Below, piece after piece: positions 20,991 to 32,030 of a stretch of DNA of 64,000 nucleotides. The DNA is from Prorocentrum cordatum (taxonomy: Eukaryota; Sar; Dinophyceae; Prorocentrales; Prorocentraceae): the NCBI GenBank assembly GCA_963575745.1, contig CAUYUJ010000340.1, positions 51,153 through 115,152 on the forward strand, read 5' to 3'. A program made the translations under genes and the position numbers. Position 1 is the first letter of the stretch. Each line of letters opens with the position of its first letter. Below the pieces are notes generated by a model. That model ran no database searches. It was not told the origin of the DNA and saw only the letters and a list, made by a program, of their open reading frames with translations.

Positions 20991-22094
20991 AATATTACAT
21001 CCAAAGAATTAGCAGAGAACGAACAGTTTTTCAGCCGAGCGCTGATAGCAGACTCATCTCAGGCGTCTAGATACATTCAACTATTGCCCCTGAAAAATCC
21101 CTTCCGTTGCTGTGCTGAACAGACCCAAGCCATGCGTCTAGATACTTCAGACTAGCGCACCTGATGATTTTCTTTTAATTTATTACCAAAGAGCTCGCAA
21201 GCTCATCTGCAGCTAGAGTTCAGTGAAAAAATGTACCGTCGTTTCGAAGAAAAATCTGTCGAATGCGAATAGCTTCGCGCACCTAGCTCGAGTAGCAGAC
21301 TGAGTTTAGAGCTCTAGATGCTTCAGCCGAACGCGTCTGATGATGTCCAATCGATTATGTGTGCGTAGAAGCTCTGCAACTATGCTAAAGCTCGAGTTAA
21401 GTACAGAACATTGACAGACCCTGTTAAGAGAACTCGAAAAATACGAATAGTTTCGCGAACCTGGCTCGAGTAGCAGACCAAGGCCAGATCTCTAGATGCA
21501 ACAGACCAGCTCTGTAGCTCTGCTGCAGCCGAGTTGAGTACAGAAACCCGACAGCACCTCTCAAGATAACTCAAAGAAAACGAATAGTTTCGCGGACCTA
21601 GCTCAAGTTCAAACCTCTGGATGCAACAGATGAACGCGCCTGATGATGCTGAATCAGTTTCTGTGCGTACCAGTCTGTAGCTCTAGTACAGCCAAGTTAA
21701 GTGCAGAAAACCGACCGCACCTGTCTAGATGACTCAAAGAATACGAATAGCTTCGCGGACCTAGCTCGAGTAGCAGACCGAGTTCAGACCTCTGGATGCA
21801 ACAGACAAACGCGCATAATGATTTCGAATCGGTTTCTCTGCGTACCAGCTCTGTAGCTCTCGTACAGCCCGATTTGAGTACAGAAAACCGACAGCGTCTG
21901 TCAAGATGACTCGAACAATATGAATAGTTTTGCGGACCTAGCTCGAGTAGCAGACCGAGTTGAGACCTCTGGATGCAACAGATGAACGCGCCTGATGGTT
22001 CTGAATCAGTTTCTGTGCGCACCAGCTCTGCAGCTCTCCTAAATCTCGAATTAAGTACAGAAAACCGCTAACGCGTGTCAGGATGACTCGAAAC
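20991..22094 (+). repeat. ~178 bp satellite block
   Basis: Five to six monomers, mostly of the common subfamily, with small deletions in some. Confidence 0.8.
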
Positions 22095-22333
22095 GGCCGA
22101 TCCCGTCGCTATGCTTTTTGGAAATAATATCTACCCGATCGACCTGAGATTAAAATGGCCAGTGGGAATAAGATCGGATATGGTGGAAACAATACTAGAG
22201 CTCAAACGATCTGTTGAATTTCGAAAACAAAATTTTCAAACAACCAAAATTCACCAAAAGGTCCGTCGAGATTTGTCTTGCCAACTAGCCCTCCAGCGCG
22301 CCGGGACTGGGAGCCGGAGGTAAACTGTCAACC
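22095..22333 (+). repeat. M2 module and left half of a type II H
   Basis: M2 landmarks up to 'tctccagcgcgccgggactgg'. The H left half (AGCCGGAGGTAAACTGTCAA, about 22312-22331) carries two substitutions against the consensus. Confidence 0.75.
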
Positions 22334-22833
22334 AGGTTTGTTTGTTTGGACTCGCATTCCCAGCTGAGTGCAGCTGGGCGAGAACAGGCCCCGCAGGAGC
22401 ACACGGGCAGCGCTGAGCAGCGCTTCGGCTGCCGACAATTCACACTCTGTGACCGCAGCGCCATCAAGGAGCCACGCGGCCTCGGCCGCATCCCTCCAAA
22501 CGAGGGGAACGGCACTAGAAACAGCAAACTCATGCCCAGCAGGGAAGGGGCCCACGGTTCTCGCGGAAGCGATGCCTATCTCACTGGGATTGCACTGAGT
22601 ATTGATTAAGCCGATCTGAAGCCAGAAACCACATCCTGATCCTTGCTGGTCAACCCCGCCATCAAAGCCTCCCCTGATAGCGAACGGTAAGAGATAAGTT
22701 TCGAATGGATATAGATAACATCGAGTTCTATAAAATGTGCGGCCACATCTGGCCCCATGCGTCAACTCATCCGCGCGTGTATTGTCCTCCCTGAACTCAT
22801 GTCTCCATATCTCACGCCCCAAGGCAGCAGGCC
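22328..22833 (-). pseudogene. LINE ORF2 RNase H fragment (copy E)
   Basis: The frame contains WRHEFREDNTRADELTHGAR (fourth Asp region), then RGGFDGGVDQQGSGCGFWLQ (first Asp), then VTECELSAAEALLSAA (Glu helix), in the permuted order seen in the other copies. It reads through the tail into the target and stops at a TGA made by the H word (22328-22330), so its own stop may be lost. Truncated upstream of the fourth-Asp segment. Confidence 0.75.
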
Positions 22834-22838
22834 TCAGA
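22334..22838 (-). mobile_element. LINE fragment E, ~500 bp, 5'-truncated, in H
   Basis: Minus-strand LINE 3' end attached directly after CAACCAGG. The sense tail has CAAA units (CCAAACAAACAAACC). The other end is near 22838, where the H right half resumes as 'gggagcctcgtagagctctt' without TTACCGCC, so a few target bases were lost. It lies at the same target position as B, C, D and F. Confidence 0.8.
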
Positions 22839-23250
22839 TTGGGAGCCTCGTAGAGCTCTTCTCTCGCACCGAGGTGCTCAGAACATATGGCGGGAGTTTT
22901 TTCAGGCGTGAGCTGAAAAGCTCGAAACAACACGTTTTCGGTTTTCATCCAGAGTCGGTTCCTTCAAGTGTTTTGATAGTAATACTGCAGCTGCGGACCT
23001 GAGAATTTGACTGGCGGACGCGGCATAACCCAATACAGATGCGAAAAATACCGGTTTCCAAAACGAACTTTCAAATCTCTCACAATGCTCAAAGAACCGA
23101 CTTCAGGTCACCACATTGCCCCTCCGGGCCAGGTGGGTCAACTAGCTGCACCCCGCGCCGGAATTCCTCTAGCTCATCGATGCCGAATAGCTCTACGAGG
23201 TACTGGGCGCCGGCGGTAAACCGTCAACCTTTCTTACCGCCGGGAGACTC
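22839..23250 (+). repeat. M4 module, linker and type I H
   Basis: M4 ('tccttcaagtgttttgatagtaata') followed by 'gaattcctctagctcatcgatg', 'gccgaatagctctacgaggta' and a complete H at about 23210-23243. Confidence 0.75.
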
Positions 23251-24304
23251 GTAGAGCTTCCTTGCCAAATATTACATCCAAAGAATTAGCAGAGAACGAA
23301 TAGTTTTTCAGCCCGAGCACTGATAGCAGACTGATCTCAGGCGTCTAGATACATTTCATTATTGCCCCTGATAATTCCCTTCCCATTGCTGTGCTGAGCA
23401 GACCCAAGCCAAGCGTCTAGATACTTCAGCTTTTGCGGACCTAGCTCGAGTGCGACTGAGTTCAAAAGCTCTAGATGCTTCCGCTGAACGCGCCTGATGA
23501 TTATGAATTGATTCTGTGTGCGTACAAGCTCTGTAGCTATGCTACAGCTCGAGTTAGGTACAGGACACCAACAGCGCCTGTTAAGAGAACTCGAAGAATA
23601 CAAATAGTTTCGCGGACCTGGCTCGAGTAGCAGCCCAAGTCAGACCTCTAGATGCAACAGACCAGCGCGCCTGATAATTCTGAATCGATTCGTCTGCGTA
23701 CCAGCTATGTAGCTCTGCTACAGCCGAGTTACGTACAGAAAACCGACAGCACCTGACAGGATGACTCGAAGACTACGAATAGTTTTACGGACCTAGCTCG
23801 AGTAGCAGACCGAGTTCAGACCTCTGGATGCAATAGACGAACGCGCATGATCATTCTGAATCGGTTTCTGTGCGTACTAGCTCTGTAGCTCTCCTGGAGC
23901 CCGAGTTAAGTACAGAAAACCGACAGCACCTGTCAAGATGACTCGAAGAATACGAATAGTTTCGCGCACCTAGCTCGAGTAGCAGACCCAATTCAGACCT
24001 CAGGAAGCAACACATCCACGCGTATGATGATTCTGAATCGGTTTATGTAAGTACCAGCTCTGCAGCTCTTCTACAGCCCGAGTTAAACACAGAAAACCGA
24101 CAGCATCTGTCAAGATGACTCGAAGAATACGAATAGTTTCGCGGACCTAGCTCGAGTAGCAGACCGAGTTCAGACCTCAGGATGCAGCAGACGAACACGC
24201 CTGATGATTGCTGGATCGGTTTCTGTAAGTATCAGCTCTGTAGCTGTCCTGAATCTCGAGTTAAGTACAGAAAACCGTCAACGCGTGTCAAGATGACTCG
24301 AAAC
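23251..24304 (+). repeat. ~178 bp satellite block
   Basis: About six monomers with clear 'gaatagtttcgcggacctagc' phase points. Confidence 0.85.
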
Positions 24305-24464
24305 GGCCGATCCCGCCGCTATGGTTTTTAACAGTAATATCTACCCGATCGACCTGAGATTAAGACGGCGAGCGGAAATAAGATCGAATATCATGGGAAA
24401 AAATACTAGAGCTCTAACGAATAGTTGGATTTTGAAAACATAACTGGCGCCGGCGGTGAACCGT
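24305..24464 (+). repeat. Truncated M2 and left half of a type III H
   Basis: M2 is cut after 'gttggattttgaaaacataa', then H begins (ACTGGCGCCGGCGGTGAACC) and is interrupted by the 2.35 kb element. Confidence 0.75.
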
Positions 24465-25072
24465 CAACCTGGTCTGCGGAGTCTGCGTAGGCCGATTCGA
24501 GCTCCCATGGAAGCAGGCCAGGACACAGAGGAACCTAATCAGCGGAGCTGAACAGATATACACAGCGAAGCTGAAAAGAAAATACAAGTGCACAAACAGC
24601 GAATCTGTACGGGAATGCACAAGTATACAATACACGAGAATGCAACTCACAGATTTTAAGATAGAAAGCAATGCGAAGACCATGCAGCAACCACAAAGCG
24701 ATTACCGTCTCAGCACCACCGCAGTGAACCATGCCCGTGAAACACAATTACAAAGACGCATTCAAAATGTGAATTGAATGATAAGTTACAGATGCCTGCC
24801 ACGAACCACTTATGAGCCAGCGAGCGGGGAGCCGAGGGAAAAGCCAGCGGGGGAGCGGGAAGAGCCCAAAGAGCCAAAGCGAACCCAGGGGCAAAACAGC
24901 GAGGGAGAGGAAGGAAAAACACTCAAATTACAAAATGGATTTGCAATGAACTGATAAGTTGGAAGCTCACTGAACTCATGACATTAAACGTGCAATGAAC
25001 GCATGAGGTTGGAAATTCAACTCAGGAAACTTGCCTTCCAACATCTGTTGAAGCACGCCCAAAAACTTGCAT

Positions 25073-26356
25073 TCAAACATCTGCGAAAGAGACTCGCATT
25101 CCAACATCTGCCGAAGAAACGCCTGTCCCAACTGAACCGAGAACTCGGCGCGCATCTTGCAACGTCCATTGGCTGAAATCCTCCTTCCAAAAACTTGAAT
25201 GAACATGTTCGCCCAGAGTTCCAGGCCCACCTTGCACCACAATGAGGTATTGCAGGATGCCCTCAACAACGGTATCGCGCGTTGCCCTTTGCCTGGTGAA
25301 ACCGTGAATCTCTGATATTTTCAATCTGGTACACATATAGAACACACCAAAAAGAATGTCGTGATTGAAGCTATACCCGTAACCGAGCTTCCGGCACTGA
25401 GTCTTAAAGGCAACTGGAGTACCGAACTTTCTGCCCAGACACCTGGCGAGACGAAACACGTTTTGTGACGTGAAGCTCATGCGAAGCATGTCATCTATCA
25501 AGTAACTTCGCCCGTGCACTCCAACCTCAATTACGAACTGATCAAACTGCTCCATTTTATCTGGCACCCTAACATCAGATCGATTCACTCGCGCGCAAAT
25601 TGTTGCACTGCCAGCTGAAGAGACTCGCATTCCAACCTCCGCATCTTGTTATGCTGAAGAAACTTGCCATCCAACATATGCTGAAGAAACTTGCATTCCA
25701 ACGTCTGTTGAAGCACCCCCAGAAACGTGCATTCCAACATATGCTGACGAAACATGCATGCCAACATCTTGTTCTGCTGAAGAAACTTGCAATCCAACAT
25801 CTGCTGAAGAAACTTGCATTCCAACGCCTGTAGAAGCATTCCCAGAAACGTGCATTTCAACCTCTGCTGAAGAAACATGCATGCCAACATCTTGTTCTGC
25901 TGAAGAAACTTGCAATCCAACATTTGCTGAAGAAACTTGCATTCCAACGCCTGTTGAAGCACTCCCAGAAACGTGCCTTCCAACATCTGCTGAAGAAACA
26001 TGCATGCCAACATCTGCTGAGGAAATTTGCGTTCCAACGTCTGATGAAGAAACTTGCATCGCAACATCTGCTGAAGCACTCCCAGAAACTTGCATTCCAA
26101 CATCTACTGAAGAAACCTGCATGCCAACATCTGCAGTAGAAACGTGCATTCCAACAGCTGCCGAAGAAACTGGCGCCCCAACATTTTGCCGAGGGGAAGA
26201 CTTTGCCAAGCTTGCATGGGGATCTTCCGTCCTGGAACCACTCGTTTCATGTTCCTCCTTTCCACAAATGGCATCAAAAAGATAAATCGTACTACCTGCA
26301 GAGAAGCCCGAATGCGCGAGACCACATGAAGCAAATGCCGCCTCCTCCTCCTCCAT
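25073..26356 (-). pseudogene. Repeat protein of the 2.35 kb element, split by one nonsense codon
   Basis: From the first in-frame ATG (26354-26356) the frame encodes an acidic start (MEEEEAAF), then from about 26182 a long array of 9-residue units of the form VGMQVSSAD, with 11- and 12-residue variants (VGLQVSSAEQD, VGMQVSGSASTG). A TAA at 25649-25651 interrupts it. The equivalent unit elsewhere reads SSAEQD (GAA), so a single G-to-T change explains the stop. Beyond the stop the same frame runs on to 25073 with a non-repetitive, domain-like stretch (FVIEVGVHGRSYLIDDM, then FRLARCLGRKFGTPV, then YSFNHDILFGVFYMC), and then two more repeat units. An open stretch without ATG extends upstream to 26650. 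I do not recognise the family and assign no function. A plus-strand frame over the same repeat is a mirror. Confidence 0.6.
25620..26182 (-). repeat. 27 bp-based coding minisatellite
   Basis: About 18 units related to 'gaagaaacttgcattccaac' on the plus strand, in units of 27, 33 and 36 bases, so the coding frame is always kept. Length changes are always multiples of three, which suggests past selection on the protein. Confidence 0.8.
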
Positions 26357-26833
26357 ATCGTCAAAAACAGCAGCTAAGCTACCCTCGGAAGTAGAATCGA
26401 GATATCGAAAATATCGGGGAGCATCTATCTTCTGCACACAAACGCCCTGCCGCAACTCTGATCCATTTTCAATACCTCGGAGCCAACAACTCTGAATTCC
26501 AATGCGCCAAACAATGAGATCACGCGCGGCGTCTCCCTGGCTCGCTCCAATTCGGCGACTCTCTTTTGGAGCGTCCGCACTGTTGAGCAAAGCCAATTGA
26601 CAACATCTGAAGAAACGACCATATGAGAACAAAGATATACACAAATTCAAACCCGTAGCAAATTATCAGCAGCGGCAAGTACCCGAAGTTATTGGACGGC
26701 CCGCACACAAGATGCACAGTGGAGTACGATACGTGTGCATGCACAGAAACCTGTCCGCACAATGCGGCTCGAGGAGGCCCCCGACGGGCCAGGTCGCCGC
26801 TGAGCTCCCCGAGGAGGGACAGCAGCAACCTGG

Positions 26834-27240
26834 TCACCGCCGGGAACCTCGCAAAGCTCCTTGACCGCGTAATAGTGCTTAGATTCAAAGCAGACAGCTT
26901 CTCGGGGCATTTCTAGAAGAACGTCGGATTTGCACTTTTTGGTAGAGAGCAGAGCTGCTCGCAGAAGGAAGTTCAGACACTAATGCTCGGCGTAAAAATC
27001 TGCTATCTCAAAATGAATGGTCAAATATCTTTCAAGTCCTAGCGAAACCGACCGAAAGTTACCACATTGCCCCTTCTGGTCGGGTCCACCAACTAGCTCC
27101 ACCCCGCGCCGGAATTCCTCTAGCTCATCGACAACAAAGAGCTCTACGAGGTATTTTCAACCGACCAAAAGTTATAAAAAGTCTGTCGAGACTGGGCGCC
27201 GGCGGTAAACCGTCAACCTTTCTTACCGCTGGGAGACTCG
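26834..27240 (+). repeat. Type III module, linker and H
   Basis: Right half of the filled H, module III ('gtgcttagattcaaagcagac'), M4 tail, then a type I H at about 27199. Confidence 0.7.
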
Positions 27241-28264
27241 TAGAGCTTCCTTGCCATATATTATGTCCAAAGAATTGGCAGAGAACGAGTAGTTTTTCAG
27301 CCTGAGCGCTGATAGCAGATTGATCTCAGGCACCTAGATATATTTCACTATTGCCAATTACGATTCCCTTCCCATTGCTGTGCTGAACAGCTCTGTAGTT
27401 CATCTGCAGCACAAGTAAAACCAAGAAAAAAGTATCATTTCCAAGAAGGAGCAGAGTACGAATCGGTGTTCAGCCCTAGCGCTAATAGCAGACTGAGCGT
27501 GGGTGTCTAGATACTTTCAAGTAGCGCGCATGACGATTATATTCCCATTACAATGCCTCAGAGCTCCCCAGCTCATCTGCACCTCCAGTTCAGCCCAGGA
27601 AACGAATTCCATCAGAAGAAAAATAAAAGAGTATGACTAGTTGTTTGGCGTTTGCGATCATGAGAGACCCAAGCCAAGCGTCTAGATACTTAGACTAGGG
27701 CGCCTCATGATTGTCTTCTGATTCATGCGCGGGAGAGCTCCCGAACTCATCTGCGGCTCGAGCTAAGTGAAGAAATTCACCATCATTTCGAAAAAAATCA
27801 GTCGAATACAAATAGTTTTGCGAACCTAACTCGAGTACAAGACTGAGTTCAGTGTTCTAGATGCAACAGACGCACGCGCCTGATGATGGTGAATCGATTG
27901 ATGTGCGTTCCAGCTCTGTATATCTCCTACATGTCGAGTTCAGTACAGAAAACCGACAGCATAATACGAATAGGTTCGCGGACCTAGCTCGAGTAGCAGA
28001 CCGAGTTCGCACCTCTAGATGCAACAGATGAACGCGCCTGATGATTTTGAACGGCTTTCTGTAAGTATCAGCCCCTGTCAAGATGACTCGAATAATACGA
28101 AAAAATTCGCGGACCTAGCTGGAGTAGCAGACCGAGTTCAGACCTCTGGATGCAACAGACGAACGCCTGATGATTCTAAGAGGGTTTCTGTAAGCATCAG
28201 CTCTGTAGCTGTCTTACAGCTCGAGTTAAGTCAAGAAAACCGTCAACGCGTGTCAAGATGACTC
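27241..28264 (+). repeat. ~178 bp satellite block
   Basis: Divergent then common subfamily; several monomers have internal deletions (for example near 27950-28085). Confidence 0.8.
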
Positions 28265-28620
28265 GAAATAGCCGATCCCGCCCGAGTGCTTTTTGGCAGT
28301 GAAAGCTACCCGATCGAGCTGAGATCAAGACGGCGAGCGAGAATAAGATCGAATATGACGGGAAACAAATACTAGAGCTCGAACGAATTCTTGAATTTCG
28401 AGAACAAAATTTTCAACCGAGCAATAGTCAGAAAAAAGTCCGTCGAGATTTCCCTTGCCAACTAGCCCTCCAGTGCGTTCGAATTACTCTTAAGCTTCCA
28501 GCAACTAGCTAAGGGAAGCTCTAGTTATTTTCCTTGCCAATTGGCTCTCGGGCGCGCCGGAATTACTCTTAAGCTTCCAGCAACTAGCTAACGGAAGCTC
28601 TACGACTTATAACGAAGAGC
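28265..28620 (+). repeat. M2 module and duplicated linkers
   Basis: M2, then two copies of the 'attactcttaagcttccagcaac' linker. Confidence 0.75.
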
Positions 28621-28960
28621 TCTACACAGCACACGCACGCGGCTCAGCGTGCGTGGAGACGCTGGAAATCTCGCAAGACGGAGCTCGGAAGCCGCTGGAA
28701 AGCTTCCCTGCGTAGCTGAATGCTCCGGAAAAATGTTCCTTCACAGCTCCGGGGGCTCCCCTGCAGCGCTTCTGAAGCGCTGCCAGGAACGCTTCCACGC
28801 GTGCCTGCACGCGCGCAGGCACGCGCGGACGCTTGCTGGAAGCGCTCCCGGACGGGCTGCCGGGACCAGCGAGTTGCTGCGGGGATCGTGGAGCGGTGGA
28901 GGTGGGCTGCTGGCAGGCACCACCACCGTCCGGCTTCTAATCTAAAACCCTATAGCTCTC
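28621..28960 (+). repeat. GC-rich palindromic element, copy 1
   Basis: About 340 bases unlike their surroundings, rich in 'gcgcttc', 'cgtgcctgcacgcg' and other local palindromes (core near 28795-28835: 'cacgcgtgcctgcacgcgcg'). A second copy lies in opposite orientation at 30680-31017. Small open frames on both strands are due to base composition. Confidence 0.75.
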
Positions 28961-29400
28961 AGAGGGCTCTCCGGGAAAAACCGACCCAAAGTCATCGCAT
29001 TGTCCGTCCGGGCCGGGTCGACCAACTGGGATCCGGCGGTAAACCGTCAACCAGGTAACCGCCGGGAGCCTCGTAGAGCTCTTTTCGCGCGCGGCGCTGC
29101 TCGAAACACACGGAAAAAGCTTTCTCAAGCGTGAAGAAAAAAGCTCGAAAATACGTTGTTTCATCCAACGTCGGTTCCCTGAAATGTTTTGATCATAACA
29201 TTGCATCTACGGAACTGAGAATTGGACTGGCAGACGCGGCATAACCCACTACACGTGAGAAAAATATGGTTTCTCAAAATGAATTGTCAAAGCTCTTTCC
29301 AATCTCAGCAAAACCGACCCCAAGTCACCACATTGTCTCTTAAGGTCGGATCTGCCAACTAGCTCCATCCTGCGCCCGAATTCCTCTTATTATGTCCAAA
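28961..29400 (+). repeat. Type II H and M4 module
   Basis: H type II near 29032 (GGGATCCGGCGGTAAACC) followed by M4 ('cactacacgtgagaaaaata', 'cattgtctcttaaggtcgga'). Nearly the same block recurs at 35058-35440 (direct) and at 33000-33370 (inverted). Confidence 0.75.
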
Positions 29401-30552
29401 GAATTAACAGACAACGAATAGTTTTCCAGCCGGAGCGCTGATAGCAGATGATCTCAGGCGTCTACATACATTTCACTATTGCCCCTGATGCTCTCTAGCT
29501 CATCTGCAGCGCGAGTAAAACCAAGAAAAACAATACAATTTCCAAGAAAGTAGCACAGTACGAATCAGTGTTCAGCCCTAGCGCTAATAGCAGACTCAGT
29601 GTGCGTGTCTAGATACTTTCAAATAGCGCGCATAATCATTATCTTCCCACTGGAATTCCTAAGAGCTCTGAAGCTCATCTGCACCTCGACTTCTAACCAG
29701 GATCGAATTCCATCACCAGAAAAATTTCAGAATATGACTAGTTGTGTGGCGTCTGCGCTCATAACAGACCCAAGTCAAGCGTCTAGATACTTCAGACTAT
29801 CGCGCCTCATGATTTTCTTCTGATTTCTGTGCCGAAGAGCTCTCAAGCTTATCTGCAGCTCGAGTTAAGTGAAGAAAATCACCATCAGTTCGAAAAAATC
29901 GGTCGCATACGCATAGTTTTGCGGACCTAGCTCGAGTAGCAGACTGTGTTCAGAGCTCTAGATGCTTCAGCCGAACGCCCCTGATGATTCTGGATCGGTT
30001 TCTGTGCGTATCAGCTCTGTGGCTCTGCTACAGCTTCAGTTAAGTACAGAACACCGACGGCGCCGGTAAAGAGAACTTGAAGGATACGAATAGTTTCGCG
30101 GACCTCGCTCGAGTAGCAGACCAAGTTCAGACAGCTCGATGCAACAGACAAACGCGCCTGATGATACTGGATCGGCTTATGTGCGCACAAGCTCTGTAGC
30201 TCTTCTAAATCTTGAATTAAGTACAGGAAACCGACAGCACTTGTAAAATGACTCGAAGAATACGAATAGTTTTGGGAAGCTAGCTCGAGTAGCAGACCGA
30301 GTTCAGACCTCTGGATGCAACAGACGAACGCGCCTGATGATTCTGGATCGGTTTCTGTAAGCATCAGCTCTGCAGCTCTCCGAAATCTCGAGTTAAGTAC
30401 AGAAAACCATCAACGCTTGTCAAGATGGCTCGGAACACAGCCATTTCCTGCAAGTCTTTTGATAGTAATATTGCAGCTACCGACCTGAGAATTGAACTGG
30501 CAGACGCGGCATAACCCACTACACGTTAGCAAAACCGACCCCAAGTCATCAC
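29401..30552 (+). repeat. ~178 bp satellite block and partial M4
   Basis: Satellites to about 30430 and then an M4 segment without H. Confidence 0.75.
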
Positions 30553-30676
30553 ATTGTCTTTTAAGGCCGGGTCTGTCAACTAGCTCCACCCTGCGCCCGA
30601 ATTCCTCTTAGCTCATCTTGCCGAGGAGCTCTGCGCAGGGTGGAGCTAGTTGGCAGACCTGACCTTATGAGACAAT
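30553..30676. repeat. Inverted-repeat junction at the start of an inverted segment
   Basis: A 44-base arm at 30553-30596 ('...ctagctccaccctgcgc') is mirrored at 30633-30676 ('gcgcagggtggagctag...') with a 36-base centre that holds 'gaattcctcttagctcatc'. From here to about 35028 the local repeats read in reverse orientation. Confidence 0.8.
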
Positions 30677-30679
30677 TCC

Positions 30680-31017
30680 TGGAGAGCTCTCTGAGAGCTA
30701 TAAGGTTTTAGATTAGAAGCCGGACGGTGGTGGTGCCTGCCAGCAGCCCACCTCCACCGCACCACGATCCCCGCAGCAGCAGCCCGTCCGGGAGCGCTTC
30801 CAGCAAGCGTCCACGCATGCCTGCACGCGTGCAGGCACGCGTGGAAGCGTTCCTGGCAGCGCTTCAGAAGCGCTGCAGGGGACCCAGAGCTGTGAAGGAA
30901 AGTTTTTCCAGAGCACTCAGCTACGCAGGGAAGCTTTCCAGCGGATCCAGAGCTCCGTCTCGCGAGATTTGCAGCGTCTCCACGCACGCTGAGCCGCGTG
31001 CGCGCGCTGTGTTTCTG
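30680..31017 (-). repeat. GC-rich palindromic element, copy 2 (inverted)
   Basis: Reverse complement of the element at 28621-28960: it begins 'ttttagattagaagccggac' and ends near 'gagccgcgtgcgcgcgctgt', with scattered substitutions and small indels. Confidence 0.75.
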
Positions 31018-32030
31018 GGAGTAACCGTAGGGCTTCCCTTAGAGCATTAGCGGCGAAGCTAGAAGAGTAGCTCGTAAGAGTTTGTCGTTATCGATGAGCT
31101 AGGAATTCCGGCGCGGGGTGGAGCTAGTACCTCGCAGAGCTCCTCGGCATGATGAGCTAAGAGGAATTCGGGCTCAGGTGGAGCTAGTTGGCAGACCCGA
31201 CCTTGAAAGACAATGTGATGACTTGGGGTCGGTTTGCTAAGATTTGAAAGATATTTGACCATTCATTTTGAGAAACCAGATTTTTCGCACGTGTAGTGGG
31301 TCATGCCGCGTCTGCCAGTAAAATTCTGAAGTCTATAGCTTCAGTATTCCTATATCAAAACACTTGGAGCAACCGGCTTTCGATGAAAACCGAAAAAAAC
31401 GTGATTGCTCTAGTTTTTTGGCTCTAGCTTCAGAAGCTTCCTTCACGTGTTCCGAGGAGCGCTGAGCGATAAAAGAGCTCTACGAGGTCCCCGGCGGTAA
31501 CCTGGTGGACGGCTTACCGCCGGCTCCAAGTTGGTGGACCCGACCAGAAGAGACAAAGTGGTGACTTTGGGTCGGTTTTGCTGAGATTTGAAAGATATAC
31601 CTCGTAGAGCCCTTCGGCATCGATGAGCTAGAGGAATTCCGGCGCGGGGTACAGCTAGTACCTCGTAGAGCTCTTCGGCAAGATGAGCTAAGAGGAATTC
31701 GGGGGCAGGGTGGAGCTAGTTGGCAGACCCGACCTTAAGAGAGAATGTGGTGACTTTGAGTCGGTACCTCGTACCTCGTAGAGCTCTTCGGCATGATGGG
31801 CTAAGAGGAATTCGGGCGCAGGGTGGAGCTAGTTGGCAGACCCGACCTTAAGAGACAATGTGGTGACTTGGGGTCGGTTTTGCTAAGATTTGAAATAGAT
31901 TTGGCCATTCATTGTGAAAAACCATATTTTGCTCACGTGTAGTGGGTTATGCCGCGTCTGCCAGTCGAATTCTCACGTCCGTAGCTGCAATATTACTACC
32001 AAAAGACTTGCAGGAACCGATTATGTTTCG
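31018..32030 (-). repeat. Inverted M4 modules, linkers and one H
   Basis: Several reversed M4 and linker pieces; 'tacctcgtagagctcttcgg' and 'gaggaattcgggcgcagggt' occur repeatedly. An H lies at about 31490-31527 in reverse orientation, with its loop reading CCTGGTGGACGG. Confidence 0.75.

Larger units (their letters stand above)
24465..26833 (-). mobile_element. 2.35 kb inserted element with 8 bp target duplication
   Basis: The H type III word CAACCTGG occurs at both borders (24465-24472 and 26826-26833). The right side continues TCACCGCCGGGAACCTCG exactly as in an unfilled H. The insert is thus precisely defined: 24473-26825 plus one copy of the duplication. It has no RT or endonuclease. 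It carries a long minus-strand frame (25073-26650) with a 9-residue repeat protein, and a ~600 base tail region downstream of it. The minus-strand end reads ...ACTCCGCAGACC, faintly like the CCGCAAA tail of the LINEs. Most likely a non-autonomous passenger or a retrocopied transcript mobilised by the LINE machinery; the mechanism is inference. Confidence 0.8.

Noticed and set aside
25758-26285. Plus-strand repeat ORF rich in EETC-PTSA units
   Set aside because: Mirror frame of the minus-strand repeat protein. The minus frame is longer, continues into non-repetitive domain-like sequence and fits the orientation of the element.
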